Source: Gammaproteobacteria bacterium
GTDB lineage: Bacteria > Pseudomonadota > Gammaproteobacteria > DRLM01
Direction of reading: 5' to 3'
DNA: 13,778 nt
NCBI GenBank assembly: GCA_015490395.1
Contig: WFXX01000308.1
Location: 1 to 13,778 of the forward strand
Shown: positions 1-6,246 of the stretch, piece by piece
Numbering within the stretch: position 1 is the first letter of the stretch
How the letters are laid out: every line of letters starts with the position of its first letter
Notes under the pieces: generated by a model
The model's database searches: none
What the model saw: only the letters and a program-made list of their open reading frames with translations
What the model was told of the DNA's origin: nothing
Made by a program: the position numbers and the translations under genes

Positions 1-16
1 GTAATATAGGCAATAA

Positions 17-33
17 GGCCGCTGGATGCGGCC
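17..33. other. Short perfect hairpin upstream of moeB
   Basis: Arms at 17-22 and 28-33 (GGCCGC and GCGGCC) flank a five-base loop. On the minus strand the stem is followed by TTATTGCC, a weak T-rich tail, so it could be the remnant of a terminator for a minus-strand transcript. On the plus strand it would lie in the moeB leader. The bases just before it (2-7, TAATAT) resemble a -10 box, but any -35 lies outside the window. Function is uncertain. Confidence 0.25.
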
Positions 34-165
34 CTCTCGCGGCCAGGACGTCCGCTCCGGGCCCCCTCAGGCTCCCCCCGCCTGCGGCCGATCCTCCCCC
101 CGGACGTGGGGCACAGAAGGACAGGGGCCCCACCGAAGCCGCACGACGCGCCGGAGGAGTGATCC

Positions 166-1338
166 ATGAAGGCCAAAGACCGCCGCCTGGCCGAGCTCAA
201 GGCCCAGATCCCCGAGGTCAGCCCCGAGGAGGCCCTGGCCCTGCAGGGCCAGGGTGCCGTGCTGCTGGACGTGCGCGAGCAGGACGAGGTGGCTCAGGGC
301 AGCCCCAAGGGGGCGGTGCGCCTGGGGCGCGGCTTCCTGGAGCTGCGCGTGGAGGATGCCATCCCGGAGAAGGACCGCACCGTGCTGGTGATGTGCGCCG
401 GCGGGGTGCGCTCCCTCTTCGCCGCCGAGTCCCTGCGCCGCCTGGGCTACGAGGACGTGCGTTCGGTGGCCGGCGGCTTCAACCGCTGGAAAGATCAGGG
501 CCTGCCCTTCGAGGTGCCCCAGGTCCTGGATCAGGACGCCCGCAAGCGCTACGCCCGCCACCTGCTCCTGCCCGAGGTGGGCGAGGCCGGCCAGCTCCGG
601 CTCATGGAGAGCAAGGTGCTGCTCATCGGGGCAGGGGGGTTGGGCTCGCCGGCGGCCCTGTACCTGGCGGCGGCGGGCGTGGGCACCCTCGGCCTGGTGG
701 ACCACGACGTGGTGGACCGCAGCAACCTGCAGCGGCAGATCCTGCACACCGAGGCCCGAGTGGACACGCCCAAGGTGGCCTCGGCCCGCGAGACCCTGGA
801 GTCCCTCAACTCCCGCATCAAGGTGGTGGGCTACCAGACCCGGCTGGACGGCGCCAACGTGGAGGAGATCCTCTCCGGCTACGACGTGGTGGTGGACGGC
901 AGCGACAACCTGCCCACCCGCTATCTGGTCAACGACGCTTGCGTGAAGCTGGGCATCCCCAACGTGCACGCGGCCATCTACCGCTTCGAGGGCCAGCTCA
1001 CCGTGTTCTGGCCGGGCAGCGAGCGTTACCGTACCGGCTGCTACCGCTGCTTGTTCCCCGAGCCCCCGCCTCCGGAGCTGGCCCCCTCCTGCTCCGAGAT
1101 CGGTGTCCTCGGGGTCCTGCCTGGCGTCTTGGGCACCCTGCAGGCCATGGAGGCCATCAAGGTCCTGCTGGGCCTGGGCGACCTGGTGGCCGGTCGGGTG
1201 CTCTACTACGACGCCCTGCGGGGCACCTTCAGCGAGTTCAAGGCCCCCCGCAATCCCAAGTGCCGAGTCTGCGGGGAGGGGGCCCGGGTGGAGGGCTACG
1301 AGGACTACGCTCAGGTCTGCGCCAGCCCCTCCCGCTGA
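166..1338 (+). CDS. moeB: MoeB/ThiF-type sulfur-carrier adenylyltransferase with N-terminal rhodanese domain
   Basis: This 390-aa protein belongs to the E1-like enzymes that adenylate the C-terminal glycine of a small sulfur-carrier protein (MoaD in molybdopterin synthesis, or ThiS-like partners); it should be cytoplasmic. Residues about 15-115 form a rhodanese domain with an intact loop CAGGVRS whose cysteine is residue 77, able to carry a persulfide. Residues about 124-370 are the ThiF/MoeB fold: nucleotide loop GAGGLGS at 155-161, the RSNLQRQ segment at 185-191, and a zinc site made by CYRC (292-295) and CRVC (366-369). Cys259 sits where MoeB/Uba4 proteins have their conserved cysteine. 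The start is the ATG preceded by GGAGGAG at 153-159. The rhodanese-first order is the reverse of MOCS3/Uba4 and MoeZ, where rhodanese is C-terminal. MoaD versus another carrier as partner cannot be decided here, because no molybdopterin gene is adjacent. Confidence 0.9.
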   Translation: MKAKDRRLAELKAQIPEVSPEEALALQGQGAVLLDVREQDEVAQGSPKGAVRLGRGFLELRVEDAIPEKDRTVLVMCAGGVRSLFAAESLRRLGYEDVRSVAGGFNRWKDQGLPFEVPQVLDQDARKRYARHLLLPEVGEAGQLRLMESKVLLIGAGGLGSPAALYLAAAGVGTLGLVDHDVVDRSNLQRQILHTEARVDTPKVASARETLESLNSRIKVVGYQTRLDGANVEEILSGYDVVVDGSDNLPTRYLVNDACVKLGIPNVHAAIYRFEGQLTVFWPGSERYRTGCYRCLFPEPPPPELAPSCSEIGVLGVLPGVLGTLQAMEAIKVLLGLGDLVAGRVLYYDALRGTFSEFKAPRNPKCRVCGEGARVEGYEDYAQVCASPSR

Positions 1339-1345
1339 GGAGCGG

Positions 1346-1360
1346 GGCCTCCTGGAGGCC
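1346..1360. terminator. Hairpin between convergent moeB and DUF5658 genes
   Basis: GGCCT (1346-1350) pairs with AGGCC (1356-1360) around a five-base loop, exactly in the 22-base gap between two converging stop codons. No T-run follows on either strand, so it would be an atypical bidirectional terminator at best. Confidence 0.3.
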
Positions 1361-1945
1361 TCAAGGGGGGAAGAGGAAGAACAGCAGCACCGGTCCCTGC
1401 CAGAGGAAGACCTCGTAGGCCACCAGGGCCGCATAGCCACCCATCACTGCGTAGAGGGCGTGCTGCACCCGCAGCCGGTCCCACAGGGCTACCTGGTGAT
1501 AGGCCACCAGCACCAGCACCGAGAGCGCTGTCACCGCCACCTTCAGGGCCACGAAGCGGCGCACGTCCTCTTGGATGAGGTGGTCCATGAGCAGGTTCAG
1601 CTCCCGGGCTCCGGCCTCCAGGAGCAGGAGGGTGTTGTGGGCATCGGCCAGGCAGAGGATCACGATAGCCAGGGCCACGGCCAGCAGGTGGGGCTCGTAC
1701 CAGTCCAGGCGCAGATCCTCCCGCAGCCGGTCCTCGGCCCGGCGCAGCCGCCGCCGGCGGCCCAGGATGGCGCGCCAGTTCAAGGGGCTGACTTGCTGCC
1801 GTCGGTCGCCGCCCCGGCGCCGGTCCACCGCCGGCCCCCCTGGCCCGGGTGCCGACTCGTGTCGGCCCCGGGGTTCCGGCCGCTGGGTGGGGGAGCTGCT
1901 CATCGTGCCGCCGCTTGTGCCTGCCTGGTGATCTGCCCCATCCAC
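1361..1945 (-). CDS. DUF5658 family membrane protein
   Basis: The 194-aa product has a hydrophilic, arginine- and proline-rich N-terminal half including DRRRGGDRRQQ (41-51), followed by three predicted membrane helices at about 86-109, 131-150 and 164-185. The pattern LADAHNTLLLLEAGARELN around 99-117 is what I recognise as the DUF5658 signature (an acidic and small-residue helix followed by a G-A-x-E-x-N turn). No enzymatic motif is visible and the family has no firm function. A GTG start at 1945 is chosen because GGAGG lies about 10 bases upstream; an ATG at 1903 (residue 15) has only a weak ribosome site and would also keep the whole domain. It converges on moeB and diverges from the YbaK-HDOD gene. 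Confidence 0.75.
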   Translation of the reverse strand: MDGADHQAGTSGGTMSSSPTQRPEPRGRHESAPGPGGPAVDRRRGGDRRQQVSPLNWRAILGRRRRLRRAEDRLREDLRLDWYEPHLLAVALAIVILCLADAHNTLLLLEAGARELNLLMDHLIQEDVRRFVALKVAVTALSVLVLVAYHQVALWDRLRVQHALYAVMGGYAALVAYEVFLWQGPVLLFFLFPP

Positions 1946-1965
1946 CCGGCGGGGGCCCTCCGCTC

Positions 1966-2010
1966 CTAAAATCTTATCAATATTTTTCCTGTCACACCTT
2001 TCCTGTTGCG
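1966..2010. promoter_or_regulatory. AT-rich divergent promoter region
   Basis: A sharply AT-rich island in very GC-rich DNA lies between the divergent DUF5658 (-) and YbaK-HDOD (+) genes. It contains TATCAATATTTTT on the plus strand and, on the minus strand, GTGACA (1995-1990) with TAAGAT (1976-1971). Their spacing is only 13 bases, so no well-spaced -35/-10 pair can be assigned. Promoter activity is inferred from composition and position. Confidence 0.35.
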
Positions 2011-2154
2011 GCCGCGGCGTCGGGCCCCCGAGCCGCCGTGTCCCCTTCAGCCTTGGCCGCCCTTGCCGATAAGGGGGGCGAGGCCCGCCGCGCCCCGGAG
2101 CGCCTCCTCATCCAGGGCGCGGCCGGGTCGGCTTCCTGGCAGGGAGAAGGCCCA

Positions 2155-3507
2155 ATGGCGATCGCAGAGCGGCTGAAGCGCTATCTGGACCTCAACGGGA
2201 TCTACTACCGGGTGCACGAACTGCCCGCCACGGATGGGCTCCTTAAGGCCGCAGCCGCCGCCCAGATCCCTCCAGAGCAGCTCATCAAGGGGGTGGTGCT
2301 CAAGGACGACGTCGGGCTGGTGATGGTGGTGGTGCCCGCCACCCACAGCTTCAACCTGGACGCCCTGGGCCGTCTCCTCCATCGGCGGGTGACTTTCGCT
2401 TCGGAGCAGGAGGTGCGCGCGGTCTTCCGCGATTGCCAGCCCCGAGCGGTGCCCCCGGTGGGGGAGGCCTACGGCATCCGCTCCATCGTGGACGACAGCA
2501 TCATGGCCCTGGAGCGGGTCTTTTTCGCCGCCGGCGATGAGGGCTGCATGGTGGAGCTGCGGCAGAAGGACTTCCTTGGCCTGGTGCGCAATGCCTGGCT
2601 GGCGGCGGACATCAGCGAGCCCCTGGGCGGGGGCGAGGGGGCGCGGCCGCGCTTCGACCTACGCGAGCGCCTGGCCGAGGTGGAGCGCCTGCCGCCCATG
2701 CCCGAGACGGCGCAGCGCATCTTCGCCCTGCGGGCCGATCCGGACGCCGGGGCCGAGCAGCTGGCCGAGGTGGTGGAGCTGGATCCTAGCCTGGCCGCCC
2801 AGGTGCTGCGCTACGCACGCTCGCCCTTCTTCTCCTACGCGGGGAAGATCGATTCGGTGCGCACGGCCATCTCCCGGGTGCTGGGCTATGAGATGGTGAT
2901 GAACCTGGCCCTGGGCCTGGCCCTGGCCCGCCCCTTCCGTATCCCCGCCCTGGGCCCTCTGGGCCTGAACAGCTTCTGGCGTCATGCGGTCTACAGCGCC
3001 GCCCTGGTGCAGGGCCTGGCCCGGGAGATGCCTCCGGACCGCCGCCCCCCTGCGGGCATGGCCTACTTGGCCGGATTGCTGCACAACTTTGGTTTCCTGG
3101 TTCTGGGGCACCTGTTCCGGCGGGAGTTCTGCGCCCTGGCCAACCTCATCAGCGAGAATCCTGAGACTCCCGTGCCTGAGCTGGAGCGGGGTGCCTTGGG
3201 CATCGGCCACGGGGAGCTGGGAGCCCTGGTCCTAGCCCACTGGCGCTTGCCCGAGGAGCTGGTCACCGCGGTGCGGGAGCATCACCGGGAGGACTACCAC
3301 GGGGAGCATGCCGTCTACGCCCAGCTCTGCCTGGTGGCCGATCGGGTGCTCAAGAGCCATGGCCTGGGGGAGGCCGAGAGCGCCGAGGTGCCGCCGGCGG
3401 TCTTGGAGCGCTTGGGCCTGAGCGAGGTGCAGACCGTGATGGTCATGGGTCGGGTGCTGGCCGCCTGCGAGGGCCTCAACATCATGGCCCGGCAGCTGGC
3501 CGCCTGA
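2155..3507 (+). CDS. YbaK/aminoacyl-tRNA deacylase domain fused to an HDOD domain
   Basis: A 450-aa two-domain protein. Residues about 5-150 match the YbaK/ProX editing fold, which hydrolyses mischarged aminoacyl-tRNA: IKGVVLKDD places a lysine at 45, the position of the catalytic lysine in YbaK, and the PPVGEAYGI-type segment follows near 100-108. Residues about 167-370 form an HDOD domain, a helical signalling module found with two-component and c-di-GMP proteins. It begins ERLPPMPETAQRI and contains YLAGLLHNFGFLVLG; the usual HD pair is HN here (His310, Asn311), so phosphohydrolase activity is unlikely. A histidine-rich stretch, REHHREDYHGEH, follows near 375. The ATG at 2155 is preceded by GGGAGAAGG at 2142-2150. 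The frame stays open upstream to 1849, but that part has no domain and runs through the AT-rich region. Annotated relatives with this fusion are known; their biological role is not. Confidence 0.85.
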   Translation: MAIAERLKRYLDLNGIYYRVHELPATDGLLKAAAAAQIPPEQLIKGVVLKDDVGLVMVVVPATHSFNLDALGRLLHRRVTFASEQEVRAVFRDCQPRAVPPVGEAYGIRSIVDDSIMALERVFFAAGDEGCMVELRQKDFLGLVRNAWLAADISEPLGGGEGARPRFDLRERLAEVERLPPMPETAQRIFALRADPDAGAEQLAEVVELDPSLAAQVLRYARSPFFSYAGKIDSVRTAISRVLGYEMVMNLALGLALARPFRIPALGPLGLNSFWRHAVYSAALVQGLAREMPPDRRPPAGMAYLAGLLHNFGFLVLGHLFRREFCALANLISENPETPVPELERGALGIGHGELGALVLAHWRLPEELVTAVREHHREDYHGEHAVYAQLCLVADRVLKSHGLGEAESAEVPPAVLERLGLSEVQTVMVMGRVLAACEGLNIMARQLAA

Positions 3508-3536
3508 GCCCTCTCACCGGTCCCCTGCCGTGGGAT

Positions 3537-3548
3537 CCCCGATCGGGG
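3537..3548. repeat. 12-bp perfect palindrome after the HDOD gene
   Basis: CCCCGATCGGGG reads the same on both strands, 30 bases after the YbaK-HDOD stop. It could form a short stem but has no T-run, so terminator function is unproven. Confidence 0.25.
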
Positions 3549-3566
3549 CGGGGGCGAGTCTGCCCT

Positions 3567-3603
3567 TCGTGGTAAAATGTCTAACGTTACGGCATCACCA
3601 CGA
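3567..3603. promoter_or_regulatory. Concentric dyad and -10-like box before the DUF3135 gene
   Basis: TCGTGGT (3567-3573) and ACCACGA (3597-3603) are inverted copies, nearly centred on the palindrome TAACGTTA (3582-3589). A -10-like TAAAAT is at 3573-3578, with no recognisable -35. The dyad lies between the HDOD stop and the ribosome site of the next gene, where an operator or leader hairpin would be expected. Function is inferred from symmetry alone. Confidence 0.35.
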
Positions 3604-3620
3604 GGGAGGCCCTCCGCGCC

Positions 3621-4013
3621 ATGTCCCGCGAGCCCACTCGTCCCGGGGCGCCCAGCACCGACCCCCGCGCCCCTTTCGACTTTGAGGCCTGGGCCCGTCT
3701 GGCCCGGGAGGATCCGGAGGCCTTCGAGCGGCGCCGCCGCGAGCTACTGCGCCGGGCCATCGCCCAGGCCCCGGAGGGGTTGCGCTCCCGCTTGGAGGGC
3801 CTGCAGTGGCGGGTGGACGCCGAGCGGGCCCGGGCCCGCCACCCCATGGGGGCTTGCGTGCGCCTGTTCAGGATGATGTGGGGCTCGGTCTATGGGCAGG
3901 GCGGGCTTCAGCAGGCCCTGCGGGGAGAGCTGCCGCTGCGCCGGGAGGCCGCCCCCGTGTTGCCCTTGCGCCGGCCTCCTGCGGCCCCGACGGGCCCCTC
4001 GCCCGCGGACTGA
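3621..4013 (+). CDS. DUF3135 domain protein
   Basis: A small, highly charged 130-aa cytoplasmic protein. The core from FDFEAWARLAREDPEAFERR (about 19-38) through LEGLQWRVDAERARARHP (about 58-75) to RLFRMMWGSVYGQGG (about 81-95) is the DUF3135 pattern seen in gammaproteobacteria; no catalytic residues are known for it. The last 30 residues are proline- and arginine-rich and probably disordered. The ATG follows GGGAGG at 3604-3609, about 11 bases away, slightly long. Its 3' 146 bases overlap, on the opposite strand, the tail of the YqgE/AlgH frame; the conserved WGSVYGQGG segment lies in that overlap, so this reading frame is the constrained one there. Confidence 0.75.
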   Translation: MSREPTRPGAPSTDPRAPFDFEAWARLAREDPEAFERRRRELLRRAIAQAPEGLRSRLEGLQWRVDAERARARHPMGACVRLFRMMWGSVYGQGGLQQALRGELPLRREAAPVLPLRRPPAAPTGPSPAD

Positions 4014-4692
4014 GGCCCGGGCGGCGTCCGGCCTCCAGCCACGGGCCCGCCCAGCGGCGCAGCAGGCGCCGCCAGAGGGCTTCCCCCTCCCCGGAGAAGA
4101 CCGCCTCCAGGTCCCCGGGGGCCACCAGCCAGTCGCCCCGCCGCAGCTCCTGGGCCAGCTGCCCGGGCGCCCAGCCGGCGTAGCCGGCGTAGGCCCGGAA
4201 GGGGCGGCCGGCCTCCGCCGCCTCCCGCAGCAGCACCAGGGCCGCCTCGCCCACCGCCATGCGCAGGCCCAAGGGGCCTTCCTCGCCGGCTTCGCCACCC
4301 CGGGCCAGGACTGTCAGCAGGCGCCGTGCCACTGGCCCGCCGAAGCGCAGCCGCGCCGCACGGGCTGCAGGCGGCAGCCCGGCGCCTCCGACCAAGGCCT
4401 CGCCCAGGGTCGGCTCCAGAGGGCGATTGAGGATCAGCCCCACCGTCCCCCGTGGCCCGTGCCGGGTGATCAGCACCACGGTGCGCCCGAAGTAAGGGTC
4501 TCGGAGCCCTTCCCGGGCGATGAGGAGCCGCCCGGGGGCGGGGGGAGGCGTCCCTTGCGGATGGGGCGCGGGCCGGGCCAGAGCCGCCCCGGCGGCCGGG
4601 AGCAGGACGAGGACGCCGGCCAAGAGGGCCATGCACGGGATGGTCATCCAGCAGGGGGCGCCCATCCGGGGGACGATCAGGGGGCGCCGCAC
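3868..4692 (-). CDS. YqgE/AlgH family protein with a signal peptide
   Basis: A 274-aa member of the YqgE/AlgH (DUF179) family, whose biochemical role is unsettled. The family core spans about 54-222: GRLLIA, DPYFGRTVVLI, GLILNRP (85-91), FGGPV (117-121) and YAGYAGWAPGQL (168-179). Family members are usually about 180-190 aa. Here about 50 residues precede the core: a basic start (MRRP..PR) and a hydrophobic stretch at 21-39 ending in A-x-A-like residues before RPAPHP, which reads as a Sec signal peptide. About 50 residues rich in Ala, Gly, Pro and Arg follow the core and are antisense to the DUF3135 gene. The GTG start at 4692 has GAGAGGA seven bases upstream, and only 12 bases separate it from the NUDIX stop, so the two are co-transcribed. 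Internal ATGs at 4665, 4647 and 4632 are alternatives. Confidence 0.8.
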   Translation of the reverse strand: MRRPLIVPRMGAPCWMTIPCMALLAGVLVLLPAAGAALARPAPHPQGTPPPAPGRLLIAREGLRDPYFGRTVVLITRHGPRGTVGLILNRPLEPTLGEALVGGAGLPPAARAARLRFGGPVARRLLTVLARGGEAGEEGPLGLRMAVGEAALVLLREAAEAGRPFRAYAGYAGWAPGQLAQELRRGDWLVAPGDLEAVFSGEGEALWRRLLRRWAGPWLEAGRRPGLSPRARGPSGPQEAGARATRGRPPGAAAALPAGPAEARPAHRPSPTSS

Positions 4693-4704
4693 AGCGCGGT
4701 CCTC

Positions 4705-5262
4705 TCAGCCCGCCGTGGGCGGCGGCGTCTTGACCGCCATGCGCCGCAGGGAGCGGTCGGGGTCGTAGCGCTCCAGCTCCGCCAAGGGGACCCAGGCCAA
4801 GGCCTTGGACTCGGCGCTCACCACCAAGGGCTCCTCCCGGTCCGCCTCCAGCAGGAAGCGCACGTCGTAATGCAGATGAGCAGGTCGCCGGCCGCGAGCC
4901 GGGATGGGATGGACGTCCACGTCGAAGATGCCGGTCGCCAGCAGGCGCAGGCTCTCCAGGCCGGACTCCTCACGGGCCTCGCGCAGGGCCACGGCCCGGA
5001 TGTCCACCTCCCCCTCGGCGTGGCCCCCCAGCTGCAGCCAGCGGTCCAGCTTGCGGTGGTGGGTCAGCAGCACGTGGGTGCGCGAGCGGTCCACGATCCA
5101 TGCCGATCCGGTGACGTGGCCTTCGGCTAGGGTGCGCTCGAAGCAGCGCGGCTCCCGGCGCACGAAGGCTTCCAGCGCCCGGGTCATCGCCGCCTCGTGG
5201 GGGTCATGGCCCCGGTGGCGGGTCAGCAGCTCCAGCAAGAGGCGTCGAGACATCGCTCCCAT
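4705..5262 (-). CDS. NUDIX hydrolase
   Basis: About 185 aa in one NUDIX fold, a cytoplasmic enzyme class that cleaves nucleoside diphosphates linked to another group X. The Nudix box is at about 80-102: it begins GGHAEGE and ends REAREESGL, with the metal-binding REARE-E segment intact. The glutamate usual six residues after the first box glycine is replaced by valine, with a glutamate one position earlier; a GGHADGD-type box is common in one NUDIX subfamily preceded by KLDRWLQL, as here. The substrate cannot be deduced. The ATG at 5262 is preferred because AGGG lies about 11 bases upstream; a GTG at 5271 and an ATG at 5253 are alternatives, and TACAAT at 5268-5263 could even be a -10 box giving a very short leader from 5253. 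It heads a two-gene operon with the YqgE/AlgH gene. Confidence 0.85.
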   Translation of the reverse strand: MGAMSRRLLLELLTRHRGHDPHEAAMTRALEAFVRREPRCFERTLAEGHVTGSAWIVDRSRTHVLLTHHRKLDRWLQLGGHAEGEVDIRAVALREAREESGLESLRLLATGIFDVDVHPIPARGRRPAHLHYDVRFLLEADREEPLVVSAESKALAWVPLAELERYDPDRSLRRMAVKTPPPTAG

Positions 5263-5271
5263 TGTAACCAC

Positions 5272-5715
5272 GCCCTGCTAAGCGGCGCAGGAGGGGGTGG
5301 TGTCGGACATCGGGCGGCCTTAGGAGATCCGCGGGTAGGGAAAGGGAGGAGGTGGCTGCACAGGCCTGGGGGCCTGCAGGGCCGGATCCCTGAAGCAGAT
5401 GGCTCATAGGGGCCTATGGGGGGGACCTATGGCGTGGGCGTGCACCTCTGGATGTCGTGCGATCCGGATCCGCAGGCACGGGGGCTGCTCACTCAGAGGA
5501 GAGTCAGGGGAGATTCAGGCCCGCCGTGGTATCGCCGGCGCCGCCTTGGCGATCACCGGGAGCCGGTGGCCCCTGCCATGGAGACCCTTTCAGGAAACCC
5601 TGGGAAGGAGGGGCAGGTCCTGAGGCTCTGGCACGGCTCTTGAAATGTTTCCGGGACGAAGAGGTGGGCGATGGGTTTCCGTCGTCCGCGGGCCGCCATC
5701 CCGGGAGGAACCGCC
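5272..5715. other. Non-coding stretch upstream of the PilZ gene
   Basis: I see no convincing gene in these 444 bases; open frames are short and lack family resemblance. Structured elements are CAGGCC/GGCCTG at 5361-5376, CATAGG-GG-CCTATG at 5405-5418 followed by another CCTATGG at 5426-5432, and two overlapping hairpins: GGTATCGCC/GGCGATCACC (5529-5557, one bulge) and CACCGG/CCGGTG (5554-5568). The last two share bases 5554-5557, so they could be mutually exclusive. A sigma-54-like promoter is at 5629-5645. Confidence 0.5.
5629..5645 (+). promoter_or_regulatory. Possible sigma-54 (-24/-12) promoter for the PilZ gene
   Basis: TGGCACG (5629-5635), four bases, then TTGAAA (5640-5645) matches the RpoN consensus TGGCACG-N4-TTGC at every defined position except the final C, which is A. 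The 12-base GG-to-GC spacing is right. Transcription would begin near 5654, about 60 bases before the PilZ start. The lost -12 C is a serious mismatch, since that dinucleotide is almost invariant, so the call is tentative. Confidence 0.4.
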
Positions 5716-6123
5716 ATGTTCGTCGAGCAGCGCCGCCACACACGCCTGCCCCTGCCCCCTTACTTTCCGGAAGGATCCTTCCATCTTGAGACCGTGCGCG
5801 GGGGGGTGCGTCGCCGCTACAGCTATCTGCGGGCCTGTGATGTGAGCGCCTCCGGCATTGGTTTGGAGCTGCCCTCGCCCCTGGAGCCCGGCCAGCCGGT
5901 GACCGTGCGCTACACCGGCTCCGGCGGTCATCTGGAGCTGACGGGGGAGGTGGTCTGGTGTGACCGCCGGGGCCGCCCGGGCGGACGTCCTGGCCTGGGA
6001 CGGGGGGGCTACCGTAGCTATCGGGCGGGGGTGCGTTTCGACCCGGATGCCGGCGAGCGCAGCGCCAGGCTCTTCCTCACCGTGCAGGCGGGCCTGCGGA
6101 GAGTGCCCCCCCAAGCCCCCTGA
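5716..6123 (+). CDS. PilZ domain protein (probable c-di-GMP effector)
   Basis: A 135-aa protein consisting almost entirely of one PilZ domain, the c-di-GMP receptor fold. Both ligand motifs are intact: RRHTR with Arg6, Arg7 and Arg10 (RxxxR type), and D42-V-S44-A-S-G47 (DxSxxG), so binding of c-di-GMP is expected. The strands continue through GIGLELPSP, VTVRYTG, LTGEVVWCDRRG and YRAGVRFDP, the usual barrel order. No extra output domain is present, so it probably acts by contacting a partner in motility, pilus or polysaccharide control; none is encoded nearby. The ATG at 5716 has GGGAGG seven bases upstream. The frame opens at 5671, but that start has no ribosome site. A sigma-54-like promoter about 60 bases upstream of the expected leader end may drive it. 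Confidence 0.85.
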   Translation: MFVEQRRHTRLPLPPYFPEGSFHLETVRGGVRRRYSYLRACDVSASGIGLELPSPLEPGQPVTVRYTGSGGHLELTGEVVWCDRRGRPGGRPGLGRGGYRSYRAGVRFDPDAGERSARLFLTVQAGLRRVPPQAP

Positions 6124-6203
6124 GGCCCACTCGCGTCCTCGCCTCGGGCTCCCGTGCACCTTCGAAGCAGGGCTCTGGTGCCCCTTCCGGTAGGCGCTGC
6201 CAA

Positions 6204-6246
6204 CGCGTCTAACATATTTAGCAACTCTTAGGTTGCGTTAGACGCG
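6204..6246. promoter_or_regulatory. Perfect 10-bp inverted repeat, likely operator of the XRE regulator
   Basis: CGCGTCTAAC (6204-6213) and GTTAGACGCG (6237-6246) are exact inverted copies separated by 23 bases. A second, inner pair GCAAC (6221-6225) and GTTGC (6232-6236) abuts the right arm. The right arm covers the -35 box of the following gene, so a bound repressor would block polymerase. The sequence is notably AT-richer than its surroundings. Confidence 0.6.

Noticed and set aside
67..1440. 457-aa open frame on the minus strand opposite moeB
   Set aside because: Shadow of a high-GC gene. It is rich in Gly, Ala, His, Gln and Leu with no domain, while the plus-strand frame has clear rhodanese and MoeB motifs.
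1849..2154. In-frame N-terminal extension of the YbaK-HDOD protein
   Set aside because: It lacks a ribosome site, runs through the AT-rich divergent promoter region and overlaps the DUF5658 start. The ATG at 2155 has a good ribosome site and matches the usual YbaK start.
3892..5130. 412-aa plus-strand frame opposite the YqgE and NUDIX genes
   Set aside because: Low-complexity Gly/Gln/Pro/Arg sequence without family resemblance; the minus-strand frames carry the YqgE and Nudix motifs.
5272..5715. c-di-GMP riboswitch before the PilZ gene
   Set aside because: The conserved segments of the known c-di-GMP-I aptamer are absent; only generic hairpins are seen.
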